From Berkiella sp963829835 (lineage in GTDB: Bacteria; Pseudomonadota; Gammaproteobacteria; Berkiellales; Berkiellaceae): a stretch of DNA of 64,000 nucleotides. The stretch is from assembly GCA_963829835.1 (NCBI GenBank), contig CAWHKC010000004.1:2480001-2544000 (forward strand), given 5' to 3'. Position numbers and translations under genes: made by a program. Shown piece after piece: positions 26,894-36,927 of the stretch (its first letter is position 1; every line of letters begins with the position of its first letter). The notes beneath the pieces were generated by a model that was given only the letters and a program-made list of their open reading frames with translations, searched no databases and was not told the origin of the DNA.

Positions 26894-29800
26894 ATGGAAA
26901 AATTCCTAGAGTTAGATGATAACGAGAATAATGAAACTAAAGCACGTTTAAATAGTCTTCTTGGGACATTTTTTACTGAACAGGGTGAGCAAAATTATTT
27001 TCAAAGTTTCAACCAAGCTGTCAATGCGATTAATCAATTATTAGAACAACCAACCAGTGAAGTGGAAAAGCATCAAAAAGCTTATCAATTGCAAGAAGAT
27101 TATAATAATGCATTCGAGTTGGCGAAAACACGATTGTCAGCCGAAGGAAAAGAATTTGAATTGGTAAAAAGTGTTGCTAAGGACTTAAGTGCTCGAAAAA
27201 AACAATATGAGCAAGGGCTAGAAGATTTACTTGCTTTTGAAAAAAAACAAGCAATGATTGAGAGTTTGTCAACGTATGAAGATCCAAACAGTAGTACTAA
27301 AGAAGATTCGCCTTGGACAAAACTACAAAAAATGGCTTGTGATTTAGATAGCAATGAAAGTGAAGCGATAAAATGGACCAAAGACAAAGACAGTTATGAG
27401 CCCAATTTACGAGAGAAAAAGCTAAAAGAATGTCGATTAAGTTGGCAATCACAAGGTGTTCTTGCAAAATGTAATATACAAGATCTCAATAAAATAAAAA
27501 GCGAATTTGATAATATAGAAGCTTTTTTAGACTATATTGAAAAAGCAGTTCCTCAAAGTTCAGCCAATAAAACAGATAACAGTCTGAGAGTTGCGCTCTC
27601 TATTAATAGACGTATTTTGAAGCGATATCGAGAAAAATGTGAATCGGCATATGGTTGGCGATTGCAAGCAGCAACGCTTGCGGGAAATTTACGCTGTGAT
27701 GATAGTTTATTAGCCCTAACCAAAGTGCTTCAGCAATCTGTATTCAAAGATGTTGATATAAGTGATTTAGAAATCCCTAAAGGTACTATTTCGTTCTCTA
27801 TGAATTTTGAACAATTTAATGCTCTGTTAAAAATATGCCAGACTTCCAATAACAATGATGCGTTAAAAAAATGGCTAGCGTCAAAATGGGTAACAAATAC
27901 AGATAATGCAAATTTAATTAAAGTGACTGCTTCAAATGGTTATTTAATTCCATCTGCGCTTGCTTCTTTAGTACCCTCATCACGAGGTTTTACCCCCGGA
28001 AGTTGGATCCGATATTGGTTTTTCAGAACTAATGAAAACATCACAGGAATTTGGCGTTGGATAAGAAATAAATTGGTTGGCAACTATCAAGAAACTGCAA
28101 CTTTAATCAATGAAACCTATCGTCAAGTTAGTAATTTTGAAATCTTGGCTAAGGCTAATCGAAACCTCGGGTATACCTTGAATTTAAATTATATTTCTGA
28201 ATCCCCAGCCTTTTTAGCAGGCTTGGCGCTGCCAAAACTTCTTGATGAAGAAATGAAGCGAGGTGAAGTACTCAAACCTTCATGGACGATGGGTGTTCTT
28301 TTGAAATGGGTGCCTTTTTTTAATAGAGCACGGTCGTACAATTTTTTTTCCTTATGGCGAAATGAATGCACAAAAGCTAAACAGGCCATTCATGATAAAT
28401 GTCAAACAATTGCAAAATATTTGGTTGATGATTTTGAAACGCTGTTGATGAATAGTATATCTCAAAAGTCATTCCTGTTTCCTCAAGGTTTACTATCTGA
28501 TTTGGAAACCTTTATCAAAACTTATGGAGCAAATGAAGATTTAATAAGATTTAAAGAAATATCTGATCCCATCTCCATATTACAGAAATTTGATTTTCTT
28601 AATCCTCAAGATGAGAATGATAGTCATCGTACACTTAACACCGATGCCATCTTTTCATTTTTACGATTTGGGGAAAAATATTGGACACAGGAACAAGTGA
28701 GCGCAGTAAAAGCGATTGTTGATATAATACTACGTGACAAAATTCCAAAAAATGCATCTGAAGATGAGCAACTAATGAAAACCATTGCTTGTTTATTAAA
28801 AGATAGCGACAAAATGAGTGTATTCAAAAAATTAATGGATTTAATTGCTATTAAATATATTTTCTCAATAGGGGACGATTATAATGATGATGCATATCAT
28901 TTTTTGGAAAGATTTTCTCCAAAAGCTTTTGAAACGTGGAAAGCAAAAAGGATTGAGGATATTGAAGATAAGTTTATTTTATTAAATAATATTCTCAACT
29001 CTCGCCAAAGAAAAGAAATGGATTTATTAGGAGAAGATGTCTATGATGCAAGTAGTACTCAGTTAAAATATAAAAATTTCGCCCTTTATCTTAATGATGT
29101 GATTAATGCAGATAAGATGAATGGAACGCATTATAAAAAGTTATTGATTCGGCAAGCAGGAAAATATGTTAGTGGCTATAAAGGTGAAAATGCTCGATAT
29201 GCTGATTTCCTCTTAAAATTATGCTCTGATGAGAATGTTGATATCCTCGCTGAGTATGTTAAAAAACGTTTTGTCACTCTTTTTGAAATGAGTCAATCAA
29301 AAGATGGCATCACTACCTCACCAGAGGAATATCAATTTTTTGCACAGATAGCGAAAAATCCTCAGTTGATTCAAATTGTCTTAAGTACTATTAATGAAAA
29401 ATATAAAGGCAAAGAGTCAGAGCTTGCAGAGGAAATGCTAGCATTTAATCATCCAGAAATAACCGCTTTATATTTTGGCAAACACGTTGAATATTTAATT
29501 GTTAATAATCAGTGTCAAAAGCTTCTGAAAGATAAAGCCTTATATCATGATTTTTTTAGTAACGCTGCCTTTGTTAAATATCTCGATAACGTGTTTACGC
29601 ATTATTTTGAACATCTAACAAAAAATGAAGAAGGTGACAAAATTGAATCCTCAGATTTATCACAAGTGGTAGAACATTTTGGCACTTTGCAGAACAAAGA
29701 AACTTATCGATTATTAAGAATTAAAAGACTTTTGAAAAAAAATGATACCGATTCAACTAAAGCTTATTTAAGTGAAGTAAAACCTCTTTTAAGTGGCACA

Positions 29801-32248
29801 TTAGAAGCTTCTTTAATTACCTTACCAAAGGCTAAAGCCCTTCTTTTAGAAACCTACGATGAGCATGTGAAGGAATGTCAAAAACAAAAAAAATGGGAAG
29901 GACATTTGCAATATTTTCTTGAATTTTTTCTCCCCACGGAAAATAAACAATTACTATATGACTTAAGATTATTATGGCTTGAAAGTTACTTATGTCATCC
30001 TGAAAAGTATGCAGATTCTACAGCCCTTGAAAGGTCATTCCTTGAAGCAAAAGTGCATTCTGAAAATAAAGAATTTCCAAATGATGAGTCAAATCTTTCC
30101 TCATTTTACGGCAATGATAATTTACCTTTTGTAAGATCTTTATTAATGACAATGCTTGATACAATAAATGATCAATTAGACGATGATCATATCAGGTTAA
30201 TCAAATCTTATTTACGTGATAATGCCTTTAATTTAGAAAAGTCATGGCCGTTATTTAATAAAAAATTTGAGCTGTATCAAAAGGGAATGAAAATTGCTTA
30301 TTGTTTAAAGTTCGGATCATTTTTCGATGCGGTAAAACTGCTAGAAGATTTTGAATTTCAAGTTTCGGGGCTGCAAATATTGAACCAAGACGTACCAGAT
30401 TCTAATCGAGAACAAATCATTGCTTATAATAAAAATATTTTATCAAAATTGATGATTAATGCCTATGATTGCTTGAAAGGATCGATAGTAAACGCAGAGT
30501 TGATAGAAAAAGTTGACACGCCCGATTATAATCAATATGTATACGAATTGACTAAAAAAAGAAACTCAATGGTTGAAGTTGTCAATCAAAGCAATTTGTC
30601 ATCTGATTTTAAAGAGTCTGTGAATTTTCTTGCAAAAACATCACTTGACTGCTCAACAAAGTTGTGTAACTTTATTTCTAATTTAAATTTTGGCAAGCTT
30701 CATTTGATTGATTTCAATGAAAAAGATATTGATCAATATAAATTAATTTTAACAAAGACATCTAAAGAGAGTGTTATTCATCGTATTAATATGATTAAAG
30801 TTTATTTATCTTATGATGATCCATTAGCATCTGCTTTGAAAGCGTTTTCGGATTTGCTGGTCGATAACTATGAGAATCAAAGTCAAAAGAGCAAAGATCT
30901 GGAAACACTCCGTTGCTTTAGCGCGATTCAAAGAAATTACCCAAAAATGGCAAATCAAATGGCAGATAGACTTATTGCTTCATTAGAGTCTTTTGAAGAA
31001 CTCAAATCATATGGCATTTTTAAAGATCCAAAGGGATCGAGTCAAAATGCCTTTATAAACCATCTATCTACTGTAAGAAGACATAGACTGATTACCAGCC
31101 TTAAAGCTAAAATTGAATGGATGATGTCAACAGAAAATAAAACTGCATTAACTCAACAACCAGAGGAATGGCAGTGTCACGGTAAATTATTTGAATGGTT
31201 AATAGTAGATTGGTCTAGTCAAAGCACGACATTGAGAGTTACCGTTAATCAATGGGCAAAAGAATGTTTGAGCGAGGCAACAAGTGCTATCCAAACGTTG
31301 CTTGACAAATTTGATAATGTTATTTTAAAAAAGAATAGCTTAACTATTAAACAAGGAGCAGACGATTATCATCCTGATCCACAAGCTGTGGCATTAGAAC
31401 AACATTTAATTCAAATGGCATTATTTGTCAGATCATTTGGCGACGATCAACAAAAGAAAGATCTTGATAAAATGTTAGCAGAAATTGCAAGACGTCAGAG
31501 ACGATCCATGATGAGCGGATTGAATGGACCTTTTGCCGAACACTGTCTTGACTATTCAGAAAAACTGCTGAATTTGGCAGGTTCTGATCAGCAAAGAAAA
31601 GAATGTATTCGTTTAATGAAAACATGGAATCGTTATCATTCTGGAAGCTTGAAAGAAGTGCGTAGTCTTGCCATAGAAGAATCCATTCCAAAATACATAG
31701 CAGATGTTGATAACTCCATCTATAAATATTTTATTAAAAAACATAATTTAACAGAAAGCTTCACACAATTGATGCGTACTAAGCTTGAAGGTTTAAACTT
31801 AATGGATGAGTTTATTGAACCAAGTCAGCTATTAAAAGCACATCCCATTTCAGAGTTTTATAGCTTGTTAACAGAACAGGCAAAAACAAGAACTCATGGT
31901 TTTTTTTATTCTAAACCATCAGAAAATGATGCTCAAAAGTTATTTGTTGCTTTTGCCATTGCAGTTCAATCACGTCAGTTGGCCACTATATGGCAGAAAG
32001 CGAAGAATAACCCCCAACACGGACTATCCATTTTTAAACCAGAGGATATCAGTCGACCTTTAAGTTTATTAGTCAATAATTTGAGTAAAAAATTTGATAT
32101 TGGAAGAGGGGACTTTAATCGCAGTATTACACAAGTCATTTTAAAGGATTCCGATTATTTTGCTTCTTGGTCGGCATCGGTGCCAAAACAAGAAATAGCT
32201 AAGGCATTTGAAGTTGCTAAGAAAGAAAAAATAGCTGTGCTTAAATAA
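26894..32248 (+). CDS. Giant helical protein of unknown function (1784 aa), putative effector
   Basis: No domain was recognised. The protein is Lys/Glu/Leu-rich and appears almost wholly alpha-helical, with no signal peptide. A Trp-rich patch near residues 370-395 (GSWIRYWFFRTNENITG and IWRWIRNKLVG) could be membrane-touching. GAGGTGTTCCT gives a ribosome site for the ATG. Its reading frame is intact over 5.3 kb, so it is under selection. It is cytosolic or translocated; size, lone transcription unit and neighbours (IQ/NAGPA protein, DXD glycosyltransferase) suggest a Dot/Icm-type effector, but this is inference. Confidence 0.85.
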   Translation: MEKFLELDDNENNETKARLNSLLGTFFTEQGEQNYFQSFNQAVNAINQLLEQPTSEVEKHQKAYQLQEDYNNAFELAKTRLSAEGKEFELVKSVAKDLSARKKQYEQGLEDLLAFEKKQAMIESLSTYEDPNSSTKEDSPWTKLQKMACDLDSNESEAIKWTKDKDSYEPNLREKKLKECRLSWQSQGVLAKCNIQDLNKIKSEFDNIEAFLDYIEKAVPQSSANKTDNSLRVALSINRRILKRYREKCESAYGWRLQAATLAGNLRCDDSLLALTKVLQQSVFKDVDISDLEIPKGTISFSMNFEQFNALLKICQTSNNNDALKKWLASKWVTNTDNANLIKVTASNGYLIPSALASLVPSSRGFTPGSWIRYWFFRTNENITGIWRWIRNKLVGNYQETATLINETYRQVSNFEILAKANRNLGYTLNLNYISESPAFLAGLALPKLLDEEMKRGEVLKPSWTMGVLLKWVPFFNRARSYNFFSLWRNECTKAKQAIHDKCQTIAKYLVDDFETLLMNSISQKSFLFPQGLLSDLETFIKTYGANEDLIRFKEISDPISILQKFDFLNPQDENDSHRTLNTDAIFSFLRFGEKYWTQEQVSAVKAIVDIILRDKIPKNASEDEQLMKTIACLLKDSDKMSVFKKLMDLIAIKYIFSIGDDYNDDAYHFLERFSPKAFETWKAKRIEDIEDKFILLNNILNSRQRKEMDLLGEDVYDASSTQLKYKNFALYLNDVINADKMNGTHYKKLLIRQAGKYVSGYKGENARYADFLLKLCSDENVDILAEYVKKRFVTLFEMSQSKDGITTSPEEYQFFAQIAKNPQLIQIVLSTINEKYKGKESELAEEMLAFNHPEITALYFGKHVEYLIVNNQCQKLLKDKALYHDFFSNAAFVKYLDNVFTHYFEHLTKNEEGDKIESSDLSQVVEHFGTLQNKETYRLLRIKRLLKKNDTDSTKAYLSEVKPLLSGTLEASLITLPKAKALLLETYDEHVKECQKQKKWEGHLQYFLEFFLPTENKQLLYDLRLLWLESYLCHPEKYADSTALERSFLEAKVHSENKEFPNDESNLSSFYGNDNLPFVRSLLMTMLDTINDQLDDDHIRLIKSYLRDNAFNLEKSWPLFNKKFELYQKGMKIAYCLKFGSFFDAVKLLEDFEFQVSGLQILNQDVPDSNREQIIAYNKNILSKLMINAYDCLKGSIVNAELIEKVDTPDYNQYVYELTKKRNSMVEVVNQSNLSSDFKESVNFLAKTSLDCSTKLCNFISNLNFGKLHLIDFNEKDIDQYKLILTKTSKESVIHRINMIKVYLSYDDPLASALKAFSDLLVDNYENQSQKSKDLETLRCFSAIQRNYPKMANQMADRLIASLESFEELKSYGIFKDPKGSSQNAFINHLSTVRRHRLITSLKAKIEWMMSTENKTALTQQPEEWQCHGKLFEWLIVDWSSQSTTLRVTVNQWAKECLSEATSAIQTLLDKFDNVILKKNSLTIKQGADDYHPDPQAVALEQHLIQMALFVRSFGDDQQKKDLDKMLAEIARRQRRSMMSGLNGPFAEHCLDYSEKLLNLAGSDQQRKECIRLMKTWNRYHSGSLKEVRSLAIEESIPKYIADVDNSIYKYFIKKHNLTESFTQLMRTKLEGLNLMDEFIEPSQLLKAHPISEFYSLLTEQAKTRTHGFFYSKPSENDAQKLFVAFAIAVQSRQLATIWQKAKNNPQHGLSIFKPEDISRPLSLLVNNLSKKFDIGRGDFNRSITQVILKDSDYFASWSASVPKQEIAKAFEVAKKEKIAVLK

Positions 32249-32260
32249 TAAGTTTTTTTA

Positions 32261-33442
32261 TCAATCAAAAGCAAGCGTTAGTTTGCGCTTAACATTTCCA
32301 CGAGAAATGATTGGTGTTTTATGAGTATAGTTTTTACTCGTTGTGGTTTTTTCTTTGGCAACAATTGCGCAAGGTAATAAAGTTTCTCTGCCAACCTTTT
32401 TCGCAAAAAGAGGAGTTACCATCTTCTCCTGATTGAAAAATCCCTGACAAGCGGAATAGCCGCCATCCAGGTTTAAAGCGACTTTAGAACCTAATAATTT
32501 CATTAAGAGCGCTAATTGATCCAAACTCATGCCATCTCTTTTGCTGGGATTCTCTTCACCTTTAACCGTCACCATTAACAATTCACCTTTGGCATTTATG
32601 CCAATCGCTGAGCGGGGGTTTAATTGATCGGCATGATAAAAGGTGCCAGGTGGCACAGAACCTGGGTGTGAACCAAAGTGCTTATAAACCTGTTTAAACT
32701 GATATCTTTTATCTTTTAAATCCCGCTTGCTAAAACAGATTTGATCGTCCCAAACAAGGATTGGACCAGAACTGAGAAGATAGCGGGCATCTTTAAGATA
32801 GGCTTTAAAAGCTTTAGCACTAAAAGAAGTCATTTTTTGAATATCTGCAGAACCATCCAGCTTGATCCGAAACAAACCGTATTGATCTTTCACTGAATGA
32901 GGAGTTTGTGTTTTCAAATGTAATTGTGAATCAATATCTTTTTTAGATTTATACTCTTCAAAAGGCTTACTTGTCGCTTTCTTATTATGCTTAAAAAATT
33001 CCCTTGTATTATCGAAATCTTTGCGAATCACATCTTTGTTTTGGCTGATTGAGGCATTATATTCAAATCGATGTAAGCCAATGGGTTGGTTATGTTTTAA
33101 CTCATAAAAACCATTAATGGCATAAAAGCCCCCATTAATGATGGCACCATAACCTGCAGAACAGTCCTTAAGATGTTTCACAAATGCCTCGGGTGTGCCT
33201 TGATTTGTTGTTAACACAAGGCTGACTTCAGCTGGAGTGACACGCGTGATCATGACCTCATGCACCTTACCTGTATCCAATGGTAAAGCTTCTTTACCAA
33301 ACAACTTACTTGGTTTCGTCATGGAAAGTCTAATATTAACAATGCCTTTGCCAACGGTAGTCACTTTTATTGGACGATTTTTAAAAGCGAGATAACGCCG
33401 AAAAGCTCTTTGGATAATACGTGCGGCTTCACTTTTTTGCAT
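32261..33442 (-). CDS. IQ-motif plus NAGPA-type phosphodiester glycosidase domain protein
   Basis: 393 aa. Residues 6-23 (AARIIQRAFRRYLAFKNR) resemble a calmodulin-binding IQ motif, with the second basic residue displaced by one. Residues about 90-370 match the NAGPA/PF09992 phosphodiester glycosidase family: AIINGGFYAINGF, then RSAIGINAKGELLMVTVKG, then GMSLDQLALLMKLLG and the hallmark ALNLDGGYSACQGFF. Family members cleave GlcNAc-1-phosphodiesters; the animal enzyme uncovers mannose-6-phosphate on lysosomal proteins. There is no signal peptide. Its 3' end faces that of the giant gene, 12 bases apart. Calmodulin-dependence and host targeting are inferred. Confidence 0.82.
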   Translation of the reverse strand: MQKSEAARIIQRAFRRYLAFKNRPIKVTTVGKGIVNIRLSMTKPSKLFGKEALPLDTGKVHEVMITRVTPAEVSLVLTTNQGTPEAFVKHLKDCSAGYGAIINGGFYAINGFYELKHNQPIGLHRFEYNASISQNKDVIRKDFDNTREFFKHNKKATSKPFEEYKSKKDIDSQLHLKTQTPHSVKDQYGLFRIKLDGSADIQKMTSFSAKAFKAYLKDARYLLSSGPILVWDDQICFSKRDLKDKRYQFKQVYKHFGSHPGSVPPGTFYHADQLNPRSAIGINAKGELLMVTVKGEENPSKRDGMSLDQLALLMKLLGSKVALNLDGGYSACQGFFNQEKMVTPLFAKKVGRETLLPCAIVAKEKTTTSKNYTHKTPIISRGNVKRKLTLAFD

Positions 33443-33549
33443 GATTAAACGATACTCTGAGATTTAAAGAAAGCATAGTAACAAACTATCCTTTAGGATC
33501 CAAAAAATTTGTTAGAAAAGATAACTTAAGTCTGGTAACATACCCCGCC

Positions 33550-34977
33550 ATGAGTTGGCACCTTAATCTTCGACATCACTATAAAATTTGGTTTAGCAAA
33601 AATCCCACTGAATTTTTGAGTTTTCTAAATCAATTGCGTTTCATCCGCGACAGCGTTAAAAATAAAGACGCTTCATTTACTTTTGTCTATAGTTCTAAAT
33701 GTTTGACTGCACAAGCACGGAATGACTTATTGGCATTCTGTCAGAAGATCAATATTATCCCATTTGATTTTGATACTGAGATTCCTAAATTATTAGAAGA
33801 TAATCTTGATAAGCAATTATTCGAACGTGCGCAGCAAGAACTTATGCATGCACGCAACTATGCTGGTGGAAATATGGCTGCAGCATCTGATTGTGCTCGA
33901 GTGATCTCATCAGTGATAGAAAAATGTGGAATATATTCCGATTTTGATGTTGAGTTCGATTTTTCATCGCTTCCTGATGTTATCCCTATAAAAGCGCCAG
34001 TGATGTTACCGGTGCATATAACGCAAGGGACGCAAGTTCCCATGCCTTCAGTAAATAGTGAATTTTTAGGATTTGCTTTTGATCCCGACAATGTAAACAA
34101 AATGCATAAGGATGCGCGCAGTGCATTAAGGAAAGTACAAAATTCAATTCTTAAGCGTTACAACAATCTGGCTTTGGCAATGGTTGAATCGCCGATAGAA
34201 GGCTTGGGAACAGATTTGCTGCAATTGTCTGATGCCACTGTATTTATTCAACGGCATTTTGAACAATACGAAAATGCCACTTTATTTTCACTAAGAAAAT
34301 CGATATCTGAGATGACGATATCGGATATTATTCTTTGTCAAACCCCAGAAGATCAGCAGGAAATTCTGGGCTTAAATAGAATAGACGATTTAAGTGAAGC
34401 TGCATTAAAAAGTAGATTTGCTCGATATTATCAAAATGAAGAAGATATAAATAAAATAATGACAGATAAGGAACTAGCCAAGATAGCTGATGGAATGCTA
34501 GAAAATTTTAAACACTCTCTTTATGTTTTCTCTGTGACTTTGATATCAGGCCCCTGCAATTTTCTCAAATTATATCAAGCGGATCATCCGGAGTTTCCTC
34601 TTATTGATGGTGATGAAATAGATGAGAAGGAATGGAAAAAATTCGTTAAAAATTTAAAGAATAGTCATATTGATGCAAAGATTGAAGAGTTTTTCAAAAC
34701 GAAAAATTCAATCGCTGAATTGCAAAATCAGCTTAATCAAAACGGTCAATCTGAACAAAAAGACTTGCCAGAGACGGGCGGTGATCAATCTTGGTCATTG
34801 CAAGGTGCTTTTAAAAATCAACTCTATACTCTGAAGCTTAAACAAGCAGCAAGACTATGTCAAAAGGTTTGGCGTGAGAAACAATCTAAAAAGACTGATG
34901 AAAAGCAACCAGCATATGGTTCTTTTTATGATGTTAATGGATGGCGCAGAAGCAAACGTTTCTTTGTAAAAAGATAA
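33550..34977 (+). CDS. DXD-motif glycosyltransferase-like protein, putative effector
   Basis: 475 aa. Residues 100-140 carry AAASDCARVISSVIEKCGIYSDFDVEF, which follows the pattern of TcdA/TcdB-like and other GT-A toxins: a D (114) in a helix before G-x-Y-x-D-x-D, with DXD at 131-133 for metal and UDP-sugar binding. The N-terminus (WFSKNPTEFLSFLNQLRFI) and FTFVYSSK fit the first Rossmann-like strands. The C-terminal 200 residues are helical and end in a basic segment (RRSKRFFVKR). No signal peptide. It would transfer a sugar to a host protein if translocated; the acceptor is unknown. Confidence 0.72.
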   Translation: MSWHLNLRHHYKIWFSKNPTEFLSFLNQLRFIRDSVKNKDASFTFVYSSKCLTAQARNDLLAFCQKINIIPFDFDTEIPKLLEDNLDKQLFERAQQELMHARNYAGGNMAAASDCARVISSVIEKCGIYSDFDVEFDFSSLPDVIPIKAPVMLPVHITQGTQVPMPSVNSEFLGFAFDPDNVNKMHKDARSALRKVQNSILKRYNNLALAMVESPIEGLGTDLLQLSDATVFIQRHFEQYENATLFSLRKSISEMTISDIILCQTPEDQQEILGLNRIDDLSEAALKSRFARYYQNEEDINKIMTDKELAKIADGMLENFKHSLYVFSVTLISGPCNFLKLYQADHPEFPLIDGDEIDEKEWKKFVKNLKNSHIDAKIEEFFKTKNSIAELQNQLNQNGQSEQKDLPETGGDQSWSLQGAFKNQLYTLKLKQAARLCQKVWREKQSKKTDEKQPAYGSFYDVNGWRRSKRFFVKR

Positions 34978-35212
34978 TCTTTGCATCAGCAGTAGATATT
35001 TAATCTCCAACCTGTTGGAGTGAATCAGTCAAAAACTTATAAAGGAAAGTGAAGGATAAGGTTGATGCATTAGGGAGAAAAGAATGTCATTAAATTCTAT
35101 ACTTGAAATCAATGTTATCAATTACATTGATAATTACAGCATATATTGTAAAATTACTTGGCCTAAGCAATGTTATCCTTTTAACTTCTCAATAAGATGA
35201 TGGTGCCTTGTA
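34978..35212. other. Non-coding gap without recognised element
   Basis: This 235-base AT-rich stretch contains short inverted repeats such as AATGTTATCAATTACATTG but no terminator, tRNA or open frame that I can support. It must hold the promoter of the next gene. Confidence 0.4.
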
Positions 35213-36142
35213 ATGTTTACCAATAAATTTTTTAATCAATTAACCTATTTTGTAATAGCTTTATTGCCTGTTGTTGGCTTTGCCAATGTTAAAGAAAATT
35301 ATTCTGCAACAGAGTATCTCATTAAGGAACTTAATTTAAATCAATTATATTCTAAAACTATATGGCAATATAAATGCGTACAAAGAGCATCAATCATCTA
35401 TATAGACGATAAGGTTGAACCTGAATGCATGAAGAAAATGAATGAAATCTATCAAGTTTATGAAGAAGAGCTTCATAAAGAAACTAAAAATAACTTAGAA
35501 AGGAATTTTACAAAGGATGAATTAAATGAATTAGTGGCTTTGTTTAAAGATCCTAAAATAAAAGAATTTTATCTTTTATATCATGATGTTTTATTAAAAA
35601 AGTTGAAAAATGATCTCAAAGACAATGTACTAGCGTCTAAAAACAGGGAAAAATTGATCGAAGCAATCGAAATGAATAAAACAAATATAATTGATTACGT
35701 CAAGCATGATCATTATGGTATGGAACCTCATCATGATACTTTAAATGCCATTTTAAATAAATTAGATGATACCTGCTGTATTGATAGTGAAAAATATAAC
35801 AAAGAGTTTGAATTAGCCAACAAAAAAGAAATTCATGAATTCGCTATGCTTATAGCGAAAGATTTTCCAGATTTCAAGAATTTTGAATCAGAAGCACAAA
35901 AGATACAAAGCATTTCGAAAGATACTCATTTTATGTATTGGGAAATGTTAAAAAATAAATCACTTACCGAAAATGACTATAAAAAAGTATTAAAGCTTTT
36001 GGGAGAAAATAGCGCTTTCAATCGCTTTACTAATTTGGTAGATAAAACAGTGTATGAGCTAAATAAGCTTGATTACAAACAAATGCAGTTAAAAGAAATA
36101 TTACGAGATAAAAAGAAAGGTACTGACTCAACAGGTTCTTAA
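35213..36142 (+). CDS. Secreted protein, DUF2059-like
   Basis: 309 aa with a signal peptide (hydrophobic residues 10-22, cut probably after GFA). The mature part is helical and charged. LVALFKDPKIKEFYLLYHDVLLKKL resembles the core of DUF2059 proteins, which have a helix pair around an F-Y-x-S-P-like motif; the match is weak. Four Cys (two in CCID) could form disulfides in the periplasm. The gene stands alone between the effector cluster and the tRNA. Function unknown. Confidence 0.7.
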   Translation: MFTNKFFNQLTYFVIALLPVVGFANVKENYSATEYLIKELNLNQLYSKTIWQYKCVQRASIIYIDDKVEPECMKKMNEIYQVYEEELHKETKNNLERNFTKDELNELVALFKDPKIKEFYLLYHDVLLKKLKNDLKDNVLASKNREKLIEAIEMNKTNIIDYVKHDHYGMEPHHDTLNAILNKLDDTCCIDSEKYNKEFELANKKEIHEFAMLIAKDFPDFKNFESEAQKIQSISKDTHFMYWEMLKNKSLTENDYKKVLKLLGENSAFNRFTNLVDKTVYELNKLDYKQMQLKEILRDKKKGTDSTGS

Positions 36143-36175
36143 ACAGATGGTTTCTATTGAATGAGATAAGGGAGT

Positions 36176-36262
36176 TGGTGCCGGAGGAGAGAATCGAACT
36201 CACACGATGTTACCATCACCAGATTTTGAGTCTGGCGCGTCTGCCAGTTCCGCCACTCCGGC
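36176..36262 (-). tRNA. tRNA-Leu (CAA anticodon)
   Basis: Minus-strand 87-base tRNA with a long variable arm. Acceptor arms GCCGGAG/CTCCGGC pair fully and CCA is encoded at the 3' end (36176-36178 on this strand as TGG). The anticodon stem CCAGA/TCTGG holds loop CTCAAAA, anticodon CAA for UUG. The T arm contains GTTCGATTC. The secreted protein gene lies on one side and yajC on the other, so the tRNA is transcribed alone. Confidence 0.95.
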
Positions 36263-36413
36263 GTAGACGGGGCAATTTACACAAATTCAATATTGGCGTC
36301 AATGGGGCCCTTTGATTCCAAAGGGGGGAGAGATATGGTAGATTGCAAAACTAAATGCGTATTCTATTTATATAGATAAGTTATTCAACTTTGTTAATAT
36401 CATGGGTGTTTCA

Positions 36414-36770
36414 ATGAAAAAGTTATCTTATGCAATTCTCTTACTAGCCATCTCAAGTCCAGCCTTTGCAGACGCTGCAGCTGCCGCAGGCCCAGGGATG
36501 ATCCAGAACATCGTGATGGTCGGCGGTTTCCTCTTAATTTTTTATTTTATGCTTATCAGACCACAATCCAAGCGTGCCAAAGAACACCAACAATTAATAA
36601 CCAGCATTGCAAAAGATGATGAAATTGTCACAACCGGTGGTTTATTGGGCAGAGTGCTCAGAGTGGCTGATCAATTTATTGTTATCGCGATTGCTGATGG
36701 CATTGAAGTGAAAGTGCAGAAACAAGCAATAGCCTCCACCCTACCTAAAGGCACAATGAAAACCATCTAA
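36414..36770 (+). CDS. yajC: Preprotein translocase subunit YajC
   Basis: 118 aa. An N-terminal hydrophobic leader, then the single membrane helix (VMVGGFLLIFYFMLIRPQ) and a small cytoplasmic domain with TTGGLLGRVLRV. It works with SecD and SecF, encoded next. The start MKKLSYAIL is preferred; an in-frame ATG at 36402 adds four residues. Confidence 0.93.
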   Translation: MKKLSYAILLLAISSPAFADAAAAAGPGMIQNIVMVGGFLLIFYFMLIRPQSKRAKEHQQLITSIAKDDEIVTTGGLLGRVLRVADQFIVIAIADGIEVKVQKQAIASTLPKGTMKTI

Positions 36771-36897
36771 ATGCTCTTCATAATTTACTTCTATGCGTTG
36801 TTGTCATCGCCTGTTCGAAACAGTCATGGACTAAGATGTCCACTCCTATTTCGAACAGACTCGACGCCTAGCCTAGAAGCAAATTATTTTGAGCATT
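36770..36897. repeat. Long palindromic element between yajC and secD
   Basis: Outer arms AATGCTC (36770-36776) and GAGCATT (36891-36897) continue as an imperfect match (ATAATTTACTTCTA against TAGAAGCAAATTAT). Inner arms CTGTTCGAAA and TTTCGAACAG pair perfectly. The whole is about 128 bases and folds into one long hairpin. It starts at the yajC stop codon, within what should be an operon. It may be a palindromic repeat insertion or a transcript processing site. Confidence 0.75.
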
Positions 36898-36927
36898 ATT
36901 ATTTGCGAAAAAGGAAGTTAGGTTAAG

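Noticed and set aside
36176..36262. tRNA-Leu as an attachment site for a genomic island covering 20-36 kb
   Set aside because: I found no integrase and no direct repeat of the tRNA 3' end elsewhere in the window.
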